Origin: DASQPR01 sp963836785
Lineage (GTDB): Bacteria; Actinomycetota; Actinomycetes; Mycobacteriales; Micromonosporaceae
Reading direction: 5' to 3'
Length of the DNA stretch: 64,000 nucleotides
Assembly: GCA_963836785.1 (NCBI GenBank)
Contig: CAWIKW010000006.1
Span: 310,001 to 374,000 of the forward strand
The notes under the pieces were generated by a model. It worked only from the letters and a program-made list of their open reading frames with translations. It ran no database searches and was not told where the DNA came from. Positions within the stretch are counted from its first letter, which is position 1. Every line of letters starts with the position of its first letter. Below, piece after piece: positions 55,469-64,000 of this stretch. Made by a program: the position numbers and the translations under genes.

Positions 55469-56347
55469 GTGATCCCCACGCTCGTGATCGGCCTGCGCGA
55501 AGGCCTGGAAGCCAGCCTCATCGTCGGCATCATCGCGTCGTTCCTGGCTCGCAACGGCCGGCGAGACGCGCTTCGCGCCACCTGGATCGGCGTCATCACC
55601 GCGACGATCTTGTGTATCGGAGTCGGGGTCGCTCTGGTCCAACTGTCAAAGGATCTGCCGCAGCAGGCGCAAGAGGGCCTGGAGACCGTGATCGGCGCAC
55701 TCGCGGTCATCATGGTGACCTCGATGATCATCTGGATGAACAAGCACGCGCGCTCGATGAAACGCGAGTTGGAAGGCGCCGCCGCACAGGCGCTGGCCAG
55801 CGGATCGGCCGGCGCGCTCGTGGCGATGGCGTTCCTGGCGGTGCTGCGGGAGGGCTTCGAGACCGCCGTCTTCCTGGTGTCCGTGCTGGAGAACAGCAAC
55901 AACGTGGCGTCGGCGACGGCCGGGGCGGTTATCGGCATCGTCATCGCGATCGCGATCGGATATGGCATCTACCGCGGTGGCGTCCGACTGAATCTGGCCC
56001 GATTCTTCAAGGTCACCGGCGTCGTGCTGGTGATTGTCGCCGCCGGCCTCACCATGACAGTTCTTCATACGGCGCACGAGGCGGGCTGGCTCAACGTCGG
56101 GCAGGCCACGCCGCTGAACCTGAGCTGGCTGGTGGCGCCCGGAACCGTACAGGCGTCGTTGCTGACCGGCGTGCTCGGTCTGTCCGCCCACCCGGCCGTG
56201 ATCGAGATGATCGCCTGGGTGCTGTACGCCGTCCCGATGATCATTCTGGTCGCCGGACCGAAGCGCTCCCGGCCGACTCCCCCGGCCGCGCCTGACGTCG
56301 CGCAACATCCGAGCCGCGCTGCCGATCCGACGAGGTCCGGGACTTAG
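55469..56347 (+). CDS. efeU: Iron permease, FTR1/EfeU family
   Basis: 292 residues from GTG 55469, with AAGGAG at good distance. Seven hydrophobic helices, with the two REGLE-type iron-binding motifs GLREGLEASLIVGII (residues about 8-22) and LREGFETAVFLVSV (about 128). The product takes up ferric or ferrous iron with EfeO and EfeB. It ends in a low-complexity cytosolic tail. It is the first gene of efeUOB. Confidence 0.95.
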   Translation: MIPTLVIGLREGLEASLIVGIIASFLARNGRRDALRATWIGVITATILCIGVGVALVQLSKDLPQQAQEGLETVIGALAVIMVTSMIIWMNKHARSMKRELEGAAAQALASGSAGALVAMAFLAVLREGFETAVFLVSVLENSNNVASATAGAVIGIVIAIAIGYGIYRGGVRLNLARFFKVTGVVLVIVAAGLTMTVLHTAHEAGWLNVGQATPLNLSWLVAPGTVQASLLTGVLGLSAHPAVIEMIAWVLYAVPMIILVAGPKRSRPTPPAAPDVAQHPSRAADPTRSGT

Positions 56348-56485
56348 CGGCCCGATCGGCGACCGAGTTCCACCCGTACCGACCAAGACATGAACCGACC
56401 GCGACGGGCGACGGGCCCGGCGCTGATGTGCGGTGCCCAACCGCCGGACATCTTCTCTTAAAGCGCATCGAAGGAGCCGACCACT

Positions 56486-57646
56486 ATGCATCGATCCCGC
56501 TGGTCCCGTGGAGTCGCCGGAGTTGCCGGCATCGCCGCGATCGCCGGCTTCACCGCGGCGTGCAGCAGCAGCAACTCGAGTGGGACGAAGGCAGCGCCGG
56601 GCGCGACGCCCGTCACGATCACGCTGACCAACGACGGTTGCCAACCGTCGCCGGGCACGGTCGCCGCCGGATCGGTGACGTTCACCGTCAACAACACCAC
56701 CGGCGACAAGGTGTCCGAAGCCGAGTTGCTGCGCGGCGAGACGATCATGGGCGAGAAGGAAAACCTGACGCCCGGTCTGTCCGGCACCTTCTCCCTCAAG
56801 ATCGATGCCGGCGATTACACGATCTCGTGCCCGGACGCGAAGACGGACAGTTACCCGTTCAAGGTGACCGGCGCGGCCACCAAGACTGTGCTCGACCCGG
56901 CCGTTTCGGCCAAGCTGGACACCGCGGTCGGTGGCTACCGGACGTACGTGCTCGATCAGGTGGACAAGCTCATTCCGGCGACCACGGCGTTCACGAACGC
57001 GGTGCGGTCCGGTGACATCGCGAAGGCGAAGAACCTCTTCGCCGCGGCCCGGGCCTACTACGAGCGCATCGAGCCGGTCGCCGAGAGCTTCGGCGACCTC
57101 GACCCGCAGATCGACGCGCGCGTGAACGACGTGGACGATCCGTCGACCTGGACCGGCTTCCACCGGATCGAGAAGGCGCTCTGGGCGGACAAGTCGCTGG
57201 CCACCATGAAGCCGATCGCTGACAAGCTCGACGCCGACATAGCCAAGCTGGCCGCGCTCGTGAAGACCGCGAAATACCAACCCGCGCAGTTGGCCAACGG
57301 CGCCACCGACCTGTTGAACGAGGTGGCGTCGAGCAAGATCACCGGCGAGGAGGACCGCTACTCGCATACCGATCTGTCCGACTTCCGGGCGAACATCGAC
57401 GGTGCGAAGGAGGCGTTCACCCTGCTCGGGCCCGCGCTTCAAACGATCAATCCACAGCTGTACGCGACGGTGACGCAGCGCTTCGCCGACGTCGAGGACT
57501 CGTTGAAGCCGTACCAGGCCGACTACGTCGACTCCGGGTACGTCAACTACTCGACGGTCACCGACGACCAGCGCAAGGAGTTGACGCAGAAGGTCGACGC
57601 GCTGGCGGAACCGCTGTCCCAGGTTGCCGCGCAGGTCACCGGCTGA
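56486..57646 (+). CDS. efeO: Iron uptake lipoprotein EfeO (cupredoxin plus imelysin/M75 domains)
   Basis: 386 residues. The leader is followed by a lipobox FTAACSSS. A cupredoxin-like domain (TITLTNDGCQPSPGTVAAGS and ITISCPDA-like end) is followed by the EfeM/EfeO M75 domain with FHRIEKALWADKSLA, giving the HxxE iron ligands. It binds iron outside the membrane and passes it to EfeU. The ATG of efeB overlaps its stop by one base (TGATG). Confidence 0.95.
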   Translation: MHRSRWSRGVAGVAGIAAIAGFTAACSSSNSSGTKAAPGATPVTITLTNDGCQPSPGTVAAGSVTFTVNNTTGDKVSEAELLRGETIMGEKENLTPGLSGTFSLKIDAGDYTISCPDAKTDSYPFKVTGAATKTVLDPAVSAKLDTAVGGYRTYVLDQVDKLIPATTAFTNAVRSGDIAKAKNLFAAARAYYERIEPVAESFGDLDPQIDARVNDVDDPSTWTGFHRIEKALWADKSLATMKPIADKLDADIAKLAALVKTAKYQPAQLANGATDLLNEVASSKITGEEDRYSHTDLSDFRANIDGAKEAFTLLGPALQTINPQLYATVTQRFADVEDSLKPYQADYVDSGYVNYSTVTDDQRKELTQKVDALAEPLSQVAAQVTG

Positions 57647-59052
57647 TGTCGGATCGCAGCGGCCGCCCCGCCGAGCGTCCGGACGCGACGCTCGCCGCCG
57701 ACGTCTCAGCCGCCGACGTCTCAGCCGTCGGCGGCGAGCCCGTCGCGCCAGTCGTGGGCCGATCTTCAGACTCCGGCGGCAGATCGGGTGCCGGCGGCCC
57801 GCGCGCATCGCGGCGGGCGCTGTTCGGGCTCGGCGGCGCCGCGATCGCCGGTGCGGCGATCGGCGCCGGAGTGACGGTCGCCGCCGATCGCGGTGATCCA
57901 TCTGCCGTCGGATCGACGCCGCAGACAGTGCCGTTCTACGGCGCGACTCAGGCCGGCATCGCCACGCCGGCGCCGGCCCGGCTGGCGTTCGCCACGTACG
58001 ACCTGACAGTCGACGGGACGCTCGCTCAGCGGCAGGCCGCGTTGAAGGATCTTCTGCAGGTGTGGGCAGAGGCCGCCGCGGCGATGACCGCTGGGCGGAT
58101 GGTCCCCGGTGACAGCACGAACATGGCGGCGCCGCCGGCCGACACCGGCGAGGCGTACGGCACGTCGCCGGCCAACCTCACGATCACGGTCGGCTTCGGG
58201 CCGTCGCTGTTCGACGATCGGTTCGGCCTGGCCGACAAGCGTCCGGCCGCCCTCGCCGACCTGCCCCACCTGCCGCCGGAGAACCTCGACCCGGCGCGTA
58301 CCGGCGGGGACCTGTGCGTGCAGGCATGCTCGGACGACCCGATCGCGGCATTCCACGCGATCCGGAATCTGGCCCGTCTCGGCCGCGGGACGGTCGTGAT
58401 GCGCTGGTCGCAACTGGGCTTCGGCAAGGCGACGTCGAACGGCGCCGACCAGGAGACGCCGCGCAACCTGATGGGGTTCAAGGACGGGACCCGCAACATC
58501 GACGGCTCCGATCGGGCGCTGATGAACGCGCACGTCTGGGTCGGCGGCGAGACCGACCAGCCGTGGATGCGCGACGGCAGCTATCTCGTCGTGCGCCGGA
58601 TCCGCATGCACATCGAGGGCTGGGATCGAGACTTTCTCGCCGACCAGGAGAACATCTTCGGGCGCAGCAAGTACACCGGAGCACCGTTGACCGGCACGAA
58701 GGAACACGACACGCCCGACTTCGCCGCCAAGGGCGCCGACGGCGAACCGGTTATCGGAATGGACGCGCACATCCGGTTGGCCGCGCACGAGAACACCGGC
58801 GGCATCCGGATCCTGCGCCGCGGCTACTCGTTCACCGACGGCATGCTCGCCGACAGCGGCGAGCTCGACGCCGGGCTCTTCTTCATGGCCTTCCAGAAGG
58901 ATCCGCGCGCGCAGTTCGTCGTGCTGCAACGCAAGCTCGGTCAGTCCGACGCGTTGAACGAGTACATCCAGCACGTCGGCTCGGGGCTGTTCGCGTGTCC
59001 GCCCGGAGTCCGCGCGGCGGGCGACTACTGGGGTGCGGCGCTGCTCGGGTGA
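57646..59052 (+). CDS. efeB: Dye-decolorising-type peroxidase/deferrochelatase EfeB
   Basis: 468 residues. A twin-arginine leader (RRALFGLGGAAIAGAAIGAG) lies near residue 52, after a low-complexity N-terminal stretch that contains a 15-bp duplication (57694-57723). DyP-peroxidase motifs: GFKDGTRNIDGSD (GxxDG catalytic Asp), the proximal heme histidine in MDAHIRLAAHENTGG, and RRGYSFTDG. EfeB is exported by Tat and oxidises ferrous iron or removes iron from heme, supplying the EfeO-EfeU path. Its 3' end overlaps the end of the convergent dehydrogenase gene by 28 bases. Confidence 0.95.
   Translation: MSDRSGRPAERPDATLAADVSAADVSAVGGEPVAPVVGRSSDSGGRSGAGGPRASRRALFGLGGAAIAGAAIGAGVTVAADRGDPSAVGSTPQTVPFYGATQAGIATPAPARLAFATYDLTVDGTLAQRQAALKDLLQVWAEAAAAMTAGRMVPGDSTNMAAPPADTGEAYGTSPANLTITVGFGPSLFDDRFGLADKRPAALADLPHLPPENLDPARTGGDLCVQACSDDPIAAFHAIRNLARLGRGTVVMRWSQLGFGKATSNGADQETPRNLMGFKDGTRNIDGSDRALMNAHVWVGGETDQPWMRDGSYLVVRRIRMHIEGWDRDFLADQENIFGRSKYTGAPLTGTKEHDTPDFAAKGADGEPVIGMDAHIRLAAHENTGGIRILRRGYSFTDGMLADSGELDAGLFFMAFQKDPRAQFVVLQRKLGQSDALNEYIQHVGSGLFACPPGVRAAGDYWGAALLG
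57694..57723. repeat. 15-bp tandem duplication in the 5' part of efeB
   Basis: GCCGCCGACGTCTCA occurs twice in tandem (57694-57708, 57709-57723), coding an Ala-Ala-Asp-Val-Ser repeat just before the Tat leader. In frame, so it only lengthens the N-terminal stretch. Confidence 0.85.
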
Positions 59053-61950
59053 TGCCCGGCGGTACCGCCGCTCCCGCCAGCGCCGCCAGCACCGCCGCTC
59101 CCGCCAGCGCCGCCGCTGCCCCGCGGTGCCGCCGGCGGCGAGAAGTTGGGCCAGGTGGATGCCCGCACGCCCGGCCAACTGATCGAGCTGGGTACGGCAG
59201 GAGAACCCGTCCGCGAGCACGACCGTGTCGTCGGCGGCCGCGCGTACGGCCGGCAGGAGTGACGTCTCGGCGACCGCGACCGATACGTCGTGATGCCCGC
59301 GCTCGACGCCGAAGTTGCCGGCCAGGCCGCAGCAGCCACCGACCGGTTCGACCGTCGCACCCGCCCGCCGCAGCAACGCCTCGTCGGCCGACCAACCCAT
59401 CACGGCGTGGTGGTGACAGTGCGGTTGAGCCACCGCTCGGACACCGGTGAGGTCGGGCAGGTCCGCGTTCCGCTCGGTGAGGAACTCCGCGAGCGTACGG
59501 GTGGCCCGCGCGACCGTGGACGCCCGCTCCCGATCGGCGTTGTCGGAGAACAGATCGAGGGCGTCACCGCGGAACACGGCTGTGCAGGACGGCTCCAGCC
59601 CGACGATCGGGATGCCGGCCGCCGCCGACGGCGCAAGCGCGGTCACGCTGCGGCGGAGAATCTTTCGGCCACTGTCGAGCTGCCCGGTGCTGATCCAGGT
59701 GAGGCCGCAGCACAACGGGCCGGCCGGGATGCGTACGGAACAGCCGGCACGCTCGAGCACGGCGACGGCGGCGATGCCCACGTCCGGCGTGAAGTGGTCG
59801 GTGAACGTGTCCACCCAGAGGAGCACCGGATCGCCGGTCGCGCTCGGGTGGTCGGCGAACCATTGCCGGAACGTACGGGTGGCAAAGCGCGGCGGGTCGC
59901 GGCGCGGATCGATGCCGGCGAGGCGTTTGCCGATGCCAGCGCCGGGGCCACCGAGCACGGCGTTGACCAGACGCGGTGCCTTCGCCGCGAGCCGCGCCCA
60001 CCGGGGTAGCCAGCCGAGGCTGTAATGGGTGACCGGGCGGAGCCGGCCCTTGTACGACTGGTGCAGCACCTCGGCCTTATAGGTCGCCATGTCGACGCCG
60101 GTCGGGCAGTCCGAAGCGCAGCCCTTGCAGGCGAGGCAGAGGTCGAGAGATTCGCGCACCTCGGGCGCCCGCCACCCGCCGCTGACCAGGGTGCCGTTGG
60201 CCATTTCCTGCAGCACGCGGGCGCGTCCGCGCGTGCTGTCCTTCTCATCGCGCGTCGCGAGGTAGGACGGGCACATGACGCCGCCGGCCCCGGTCGTGTC
60301 GGCGCGACACTTGCCGACCCCGGTGCACCGGTGTACGGCGGCCGAGAAGTCGCCGGTGTCGTCGGCATAGGCGAACGCCAGCCCGCGGCGCAGCGATGGC
60401 GCCGGCAAGCGGAGATCCGCGTCGAGCGGCCGCGGCCGCACGATGACACCCGGGTTCAGCAGATCGTCGGGATCGAACACGGCCTTCGTCGCGGCGAACG
60501 CCTCCAGGGCCGCGGCCGAATACATCAGCGGCAGCAGCTCACCCCGCGCCCGTCCGTCGCCGTGCTCGCCGGACATCGAGCCGCCGTACGACGCGACGAG
60601 TTTCGCCGCGTCGACCAGGAACGCGCGGAACACGTGGGCGCCGTCGGGTCGATCGAGCGGGAAGTCGATCCGGACGTGCACGCATCCGTCGCCGAAGTGC
60701 CCGTACGGCACGCCGGACACGCCGTGCGCCGCCATCAGCGCCTCGAAGTCGCGCAGGTAGGCCCCGAGCTTGTCGGCCGGAACCGCCGCGTCCTCCCAAC
60801 CCGAGTAGGAACGCTTGCCACCCAGCGGCCGGGATGCGAGACCCGCGCCATCTTCGCGGATCCGCCACAGCGCCGCGGTTTCTGCTGCATCGCTGACCAC
60901 CCGCGAGTCCAGCGCACCCGCGGCGGCGATAACCCGGTCGGCGGCCGCGCCGAGTGCCGCGCCGGAGTCACCGGCGAGCTCCACGAACAGCCATCCGTTG
61001 CCACGCGGCAGTGCCGGCACCGCCGCCGGTCCACGGCTGGCGACCACGACGTCGACGATCCGGCGATCGAGGCCCTCGACCGCGATCGGCGAGAACGGCA
61101 ACAGCGCCGGTACGGCGTCGGCCGCGCTCGCCATGTCGGCGTAGCCGAGAGCGACGAGCACCGTCGCCGGTGGCGTACGGACGAGGCGGACCGTCGCGCC
61201 GAGCACAACGCCGAGGGTTCCTTCGGTGCCCACGAACGCCTTGGTCACATCGAAGCCACGCTCGGGTAGCAGATGCTCCAGCGAGTAGCCGGACACCTGC
61301 CGCCCGAAGCGGCCGAACTCCGTACGGATCGTCGCGAGGTTGCCTGCCACCACGTCCCGCAGCGCGGTCAACGTCGGCGACGAATCCGGGGTCGCCGAAC
61401 CGTTGAGCGCCAGCCGCTCGCCGGTGCCGGTGATCACGTCGAGGGCGGTCACGTTGTCCGACGTACGGCCGTAGCCCAGTGCACGCGAACCGCACGCGTT
61501 GTTGCCGATCATGCCGCCGAGCGTGCAGCGATTGTGGGTTGACGGGTCGGGTCCGAAACGCAGTCCGTACGGCCGGGCCGCGCGCTGCAGGTCGGCCAGG
61601 ACGATGCCCGGCTCGATCCGGGCGATGCCCGCCTCCCGATCGATCTCGTGGACGCGGGCGAGGTGGCGGGAGAAGTCCAGGACGAGGCCGGCGCCGACCG
61701 CGTTGCCCGCGATCGAAGTGCCGGCACCGCGAGATGTCAATGGGACACCCATCGACCGGCACACGTCGAGCGCCGCGACGACCTCGTCGACCGCCCGGGG
61801 AAACGCGACCACCCGCGGCACGACGCGGTAGAGCGAGGCGTCGGTCGAATACTCCGCGCGCCGACGGGTCGATTCGTCCACCTCGGCCAGACCGGCCCGG
61901 CGCAACTCGGCGGCAAGGGTCGACGTCGACACGATGTCGGTCGCGGCCAT
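59025..61950 (-). pseudogene. FAD- and 4Fe-4S-containing D-2-hydroxyacid dehydrogenase (YdiJ/D-2-hydroxyglutarate dehydrogenase-like), frameshift near the end
   Basis: About 975 residues when one base is dropped in CCCC 59119-59122; without that, the frame runs on antisense through efeB to 57766, which cannot be natural. FAD-binding PCMH domain: PRAVDEVVAALDVCRSMGVP, LTSRGAGTSIAGNAVG, GGMIGNNACGSRAL. Ferredoxin-like cluster: CLACKGCASDCPTGVDMATY. Two CCG domains: GPLCCGLTWIS and VGGCCGLAGNFG. This order matches E. coli YdiJ-type enzymes, which oxidise D-2-hydroxyglutarate or other D-2-hydroxyacids. The start lies two bases after the serA stop. The restored C terminus is a Gly/Ser/Ala-rich tail coded by 27-bp repeats and ends at 59025. 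The only damage is in the tail, so the enzyme may be active even with the shift. Confidence 0.82.
59064..59117. repeat. 27-bp tandem duplication in the dehydrogenase gene tail
   Basis: ACCGCCGCTCCCGCCAGCGC-CGCCAGC is present twice (59064-59090 and 59091-59117), the second with small changes at its end. It codes the Gly/Ser/Ala-rich tail on the minus strand. The adjacent CCCC run is the likely site of the one-base insertion. Confidence 0.8.
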
Positions 61951-61952
61951 GT

Positions 61953-63164
61953 CTACGACAGGACCCGCAGCCCGATCGTCTCCGGCATGGCCCGCAGTTC
62001 GGTCAGGACATCTTCGGAGAAGTCACGGCCAATATCGGTGAGTAGGTAGCCGTACTCGCCCCGGGTGGCCAGGAGCTGGCCTTCAACGTTGACCGAATGC
62101 CGCGCGAGGATGCTGTTCACCTGGGCCAGAACGCCGGGCGTGTTGTGGTGTATGTGCGCGACGCGGTGAGTGGCCTCCTGGGCGACCAGCGAAACGGGCG
62201 GAAGGTTGACGCTGAGCGTCGTGTTCCCGTCCGAGACGAACGTGACCAGCTTGTTGGCGACGAACCGGCCAATGTCGGCCTGCGCCTCCTCGGTCGAACC
62301 GCCGATGTGCGGGGTCAAGATCACGTTCGGGATGCCGCGAAGTTCCGAGATGAATTCGTCGCCGCGCCGCTTCGGCTCGGACAAGAACACGTCCACCGCG
62401 GCGCCCGCGATGTGCCCGCTGGTCAAGTGCCGCCCCAGCGCTGCGTGATCGATGACGAAACCCCGGGAAAGGTTGAGGAACAGGCTCCGCGACCGCATCC
62501 GGGCGAACTGTTCGTCGCCGAAAAACCCGCTGTTGCCGGGGCGGCCGTCGACGTGCAGCGTGACCACGTCGGCCACTTCGAGCAGGTCATCGAGCGTCTC
62601 GCAGCGCCGGGCATTACCGAGCGCGAGCTTGTCGGCGGTGTCGTAGAAGTAGACGGTCATGCCGAGGTTCTCGGCCAGCACCGACAGTTGCGTGCCGATG
62701 TTGCCGTACCCGACGATGCCGAGCGTACGGCCGCGAACCTCATGGCTGCCGTTGGCATCTTTGTCCCATACGCCGGCGTGCATCTTTTCGTTTTTCTCGG
62801 TGAGCCGCCGGGTGAGCGCGATGATCTCGGCCAGGGCGAGTTCGACGACGCTGCGGGTATTGGAGAACGGCGCATTGAAGACGGCGATGCCGGAGCCGGC
62901 GGCGGCCGCCAGATCGATCTGGTCGGTGCCGATGCAGAATGCGCCGACCACGGCCAGTCGCTCAGCCGAGCGCAGCACCCGCGCCGTGACCTGCGTCTTC
63001 GACCGGATGCCGAGAAGGCTCACGTCCTCGATGCGCTCGATCAGCTCGTCTTCGTCGAGCGCGCCGGACACCGTTTCGACGAAGTAGCCCTCGGACTCGA
63101 GCCGGGTCACCGCCTCGGGATGGATGTTCTCCAGCAGGAGCGCCCGGATCTTCCCGTCGGTCAT
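61953..63164 (-). CDS. serA: D-3-phosphoglycerate dehydrogenase
   Basis: 403 residues, with a C-terminal ACT-like domain. NAD-binding motif VRGRTLGIVGYGNIGTQLSV, catalytic Arg/Glu/His region LFLNLSRGFVIDHAALG, AAVDVFLSEP and VILTPHIGGSTEEAQADIG. The ACT part (HNTPGVLAQVNSILARHSVN) is present, which fits serine feedback or oligomer control. It oxidises 3-phosphoglycerate at the start of serine synthesis, and the enzyme family is also known to reduce 2-oxoglutarate to D-2-hydroxyglutarate. It starts the operon with the YdiJ-like dehydrogenase, two bases apart. Confidence 0.95.
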   Translation of the reverse strand: MTDGKIRALLLENIHPEAVTRLESEGYFVETVSGALDEDELIERIEDVSLLGIRSKTQVTARVLRSAERLAVVGAFCIGTDQIDLAAAAGSGIAVFNAPFSNTRSVVELALAEIIALTRRLTEKNEKMHAGVWDKDANGSHEVRGRTLGIVGYGNIGTQLSVLAENLGMTVYFYDTADKLALGNARRCETLDDLLEVADVVTLHVDGRPGNSGFFGDEQFARMRSRSLFLNLSRGFVIDHAALGRHLTSGHIAGAAVDVFLSEPKRRGDEFISELRGIPNVILTPHIGGSTEEAQADIGRFVANKLVTFVSDGNTTLSVNLPPVSLVAQEATHRVAHIHHNTPGVLAQVNSILARHSVNVEGQLLATRGEYGYLLTDIGRDFSEDVLTELRAMPETIGLRVLS

Positions 63165-63760
63165 AGCCGTCCATTTCCGCCGGCGAACGCCGGTCTTCTT
63201 CGGGGAAACCTACGGCGTGACCGGCTTCCGGGGTGTCCGGGCCGGTTGGCCGCGCATGGTGCGAGCGCTCCGCCAGCGATCGGTCACGTGGGACCGACCG
63301 GGACATGCCGCGCCCGCATGATTTCGGCAACGCTGGGCGCCCCGATGCGCCCGGCACGTCAACTTTAGCCGAGGCGCATTCGGCCAAGGCGTGCGGTGCG
63401 AGCGTGCCACGCCGACAGGTTCGCGCTGCCGCTCGGTTTCGAATCGTCCGGTTTGAATGCCGTCCGTCCGGGGGAAACGGCCAGCAATGCGATCGGGATT
63501 TGATACTCGCGGGCATCTTTGCCGTGGCGCAATTACCGATTCGCGCCCGCTACGGCAATTGTCACTGGCTTGGCTCGATGCCCGATTTCGGGTGCTCAGA
63601 AAGGTTACTCATGGGTGATTCGCCCATTCGTAGACTTGATTCCTTCGGAACTATCCGGCAGGGTCGGACCGTTCCCAAATCGCTTGGCGGGCGAATCGGG
63701 CGCAATAGGTGCATCGTCGATCCCCCGATGCACTATCCATACCCACGGTCGGAGGCTTCC
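63165..63760. other. Divergent region of about 600 bp, no gene seen
   Basis: Between serA (minus) and the DUF4397 gene (plus). Less GC-rich than the flanks and without a credible coding frame. It must contain both promoters. A small ATGGG-TGATTCG-CCCAT inverted repeat (63611-63627) is present, but I cannot link it to any regulator. Confidence 0.5.
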
Positions 63761-64000
63761 GTGACGGTTCTTCCGCGTCGGTGGCGCATGGCGCGCCCGG
63801 CGTTCCTTGTAGCGCTGCTCGCCGCATCCATGTTGGCACTCGCCCTGGCGGCGCTCGCGCCGACTGCCGCGTCCGCGGCCACCGCAAAGGTCGGCTACGT
63901 CCGCCTCGCTCACCTGTCGCCGGACACCCCCGACGTCGACGTCTACCTCGATTCGGTGTCGTCGTCGGCGAAGGAGCAGGTGTTCAAGGGCGTCGGCTAC
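63761..64000 (+). CDS. Secreted DUF4397 domain protein, 3' partial
   Basis: At least 80 residues; the gene leaves the window. GTG 63761 has GGAGG five bases upstream, whereas the in-frame ATG at 63731 does not. A signal peptide of about 40 residues (PAFLVALLAASMLALALAAL and ending in AATAKVG) precedes VRLAHLSPDTPDVDVYLDSV, the start of a DUF4397 immunoglobulin-like beta domain. Such proteins are exported and often cell-wall-linked. Function unknown. Confidence 0.85.
   Translation, partial: MTVLPRRWRMARPAFLVALLAASMLALALAALAPTAASAATAKVGYVRLAHLSPDTPDVDVYLDSVSSSAKEQVFKGVGY

Noticed and set aside
57766..61950. A single 1,394-residue protein on the minus strand
   Set aside because: The last 420 residues are the antisense shadow of efeB and have no family likeness; one extra base near 59120 explains the missing stop.

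Overview
The window is GC-rich throughout, with third codon positions almost always G or C, frequent GTG and TTG starts, leaderless-looking promoters, and many actinobacterial families: DUF2630, DUF3224, DUF6412, a GarA-like FHA protein, DinB/mycothiol-type proteins, a GH15 protein like mycobacterial trehalases, a lon gene behind an HspR (HAIR) operator, and an efe iron operon behind a DtxR/IdeR-type iron box. I read it as the chromosome of a free-living actinomycete. I cannot place it to genus. I see no rRNA, tRNA, insertion sequence, CRISPR array or clear prophage gene.

Layout. 0-9 kb: end of a PrmC/HemK-like methyltransferase, a small monooxygenase, a DUF885 hydrolase, a DUF1345 membrane protein, then a tight minus-strand operon of zwf, GH15 trehalase/glucoamylase and a GMC oxidoreductase. 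A collapsed NADH dehydrogenase-2 gene lies just upstream of zwf. 9-19 kb: small proteins, a chloride-channel remnant, DUF72, a HAD hydrolase, DinB, and a partner-switch-like group (PP2C phosphatase, MarR, STAS) whose catalytic and phospho-acceptor motifs look degenerate; then DUF1295, a DUF3224/MarR pair, MmcQ and an AraC/VOC pair. 19-25 kb: a very large DUF4011-helicase-nuclease protein resembling single-gene anti-phage systems, and a two-HKD phospholipase D. 26-30 kb: MarR plus a 14-helix drug exporter, an aminoglycoside-phosphotransferase-like kinase, DinB, LuxR. 30-37 kb: secreted SGNH hydrolase, lipoprotein, lon, DUF2630, siderophore-interacting reductase, two crcB fluoride channels. 37-40 kb: a polar amino-acid ABC importer. 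40-47 kb: a GlxA-type AraC regulator, a MacB/FtsX-like ABC exporter and its divergent CGNR regulator. 47-53 kb: a branched-chain amino-acid (liv) ABC importer. 53-64 kb: FHA protein, DUF6412/YidC, the efeUOB iron operon, a serA/D-2-hydroxyglutarate dehydrogenase operon and the start of a secreted DUF4397 protein.

Three patterns cut across the genes. First, seven single-base insertions break otherwise well-conserved genes (amino-acid ABC permease twice, its binding protein once, livF twice, livG once, the flavin/iron-sulfur dehydrogenase once). Most lie in short G/C runs, and removing one base restores family-like protein each time, so this is either assembly error or very recent decay. Second, short tandem repeats (7, 15, 18, 19 and 27 bp units) recur at gene ends and between genes. 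Third, several local regulators sit beside convincing operators: a HAIR site before lon, an iron box before efeU, twin palindromes inside the MarR/MFS promoter, an inverted repeat between the CGNR regulator and its exporter, and a perfect 20-bp palindrome before the SGNH hydrolase.

I found no clearly new multi-gene system. The items most worth following are the serA/D-2-hydroxyglutarate dehydrogenase pairing, the degenerate phosphatase/MarR/STAS locus, the large helicase-nuclease, and the frameshift pattern.
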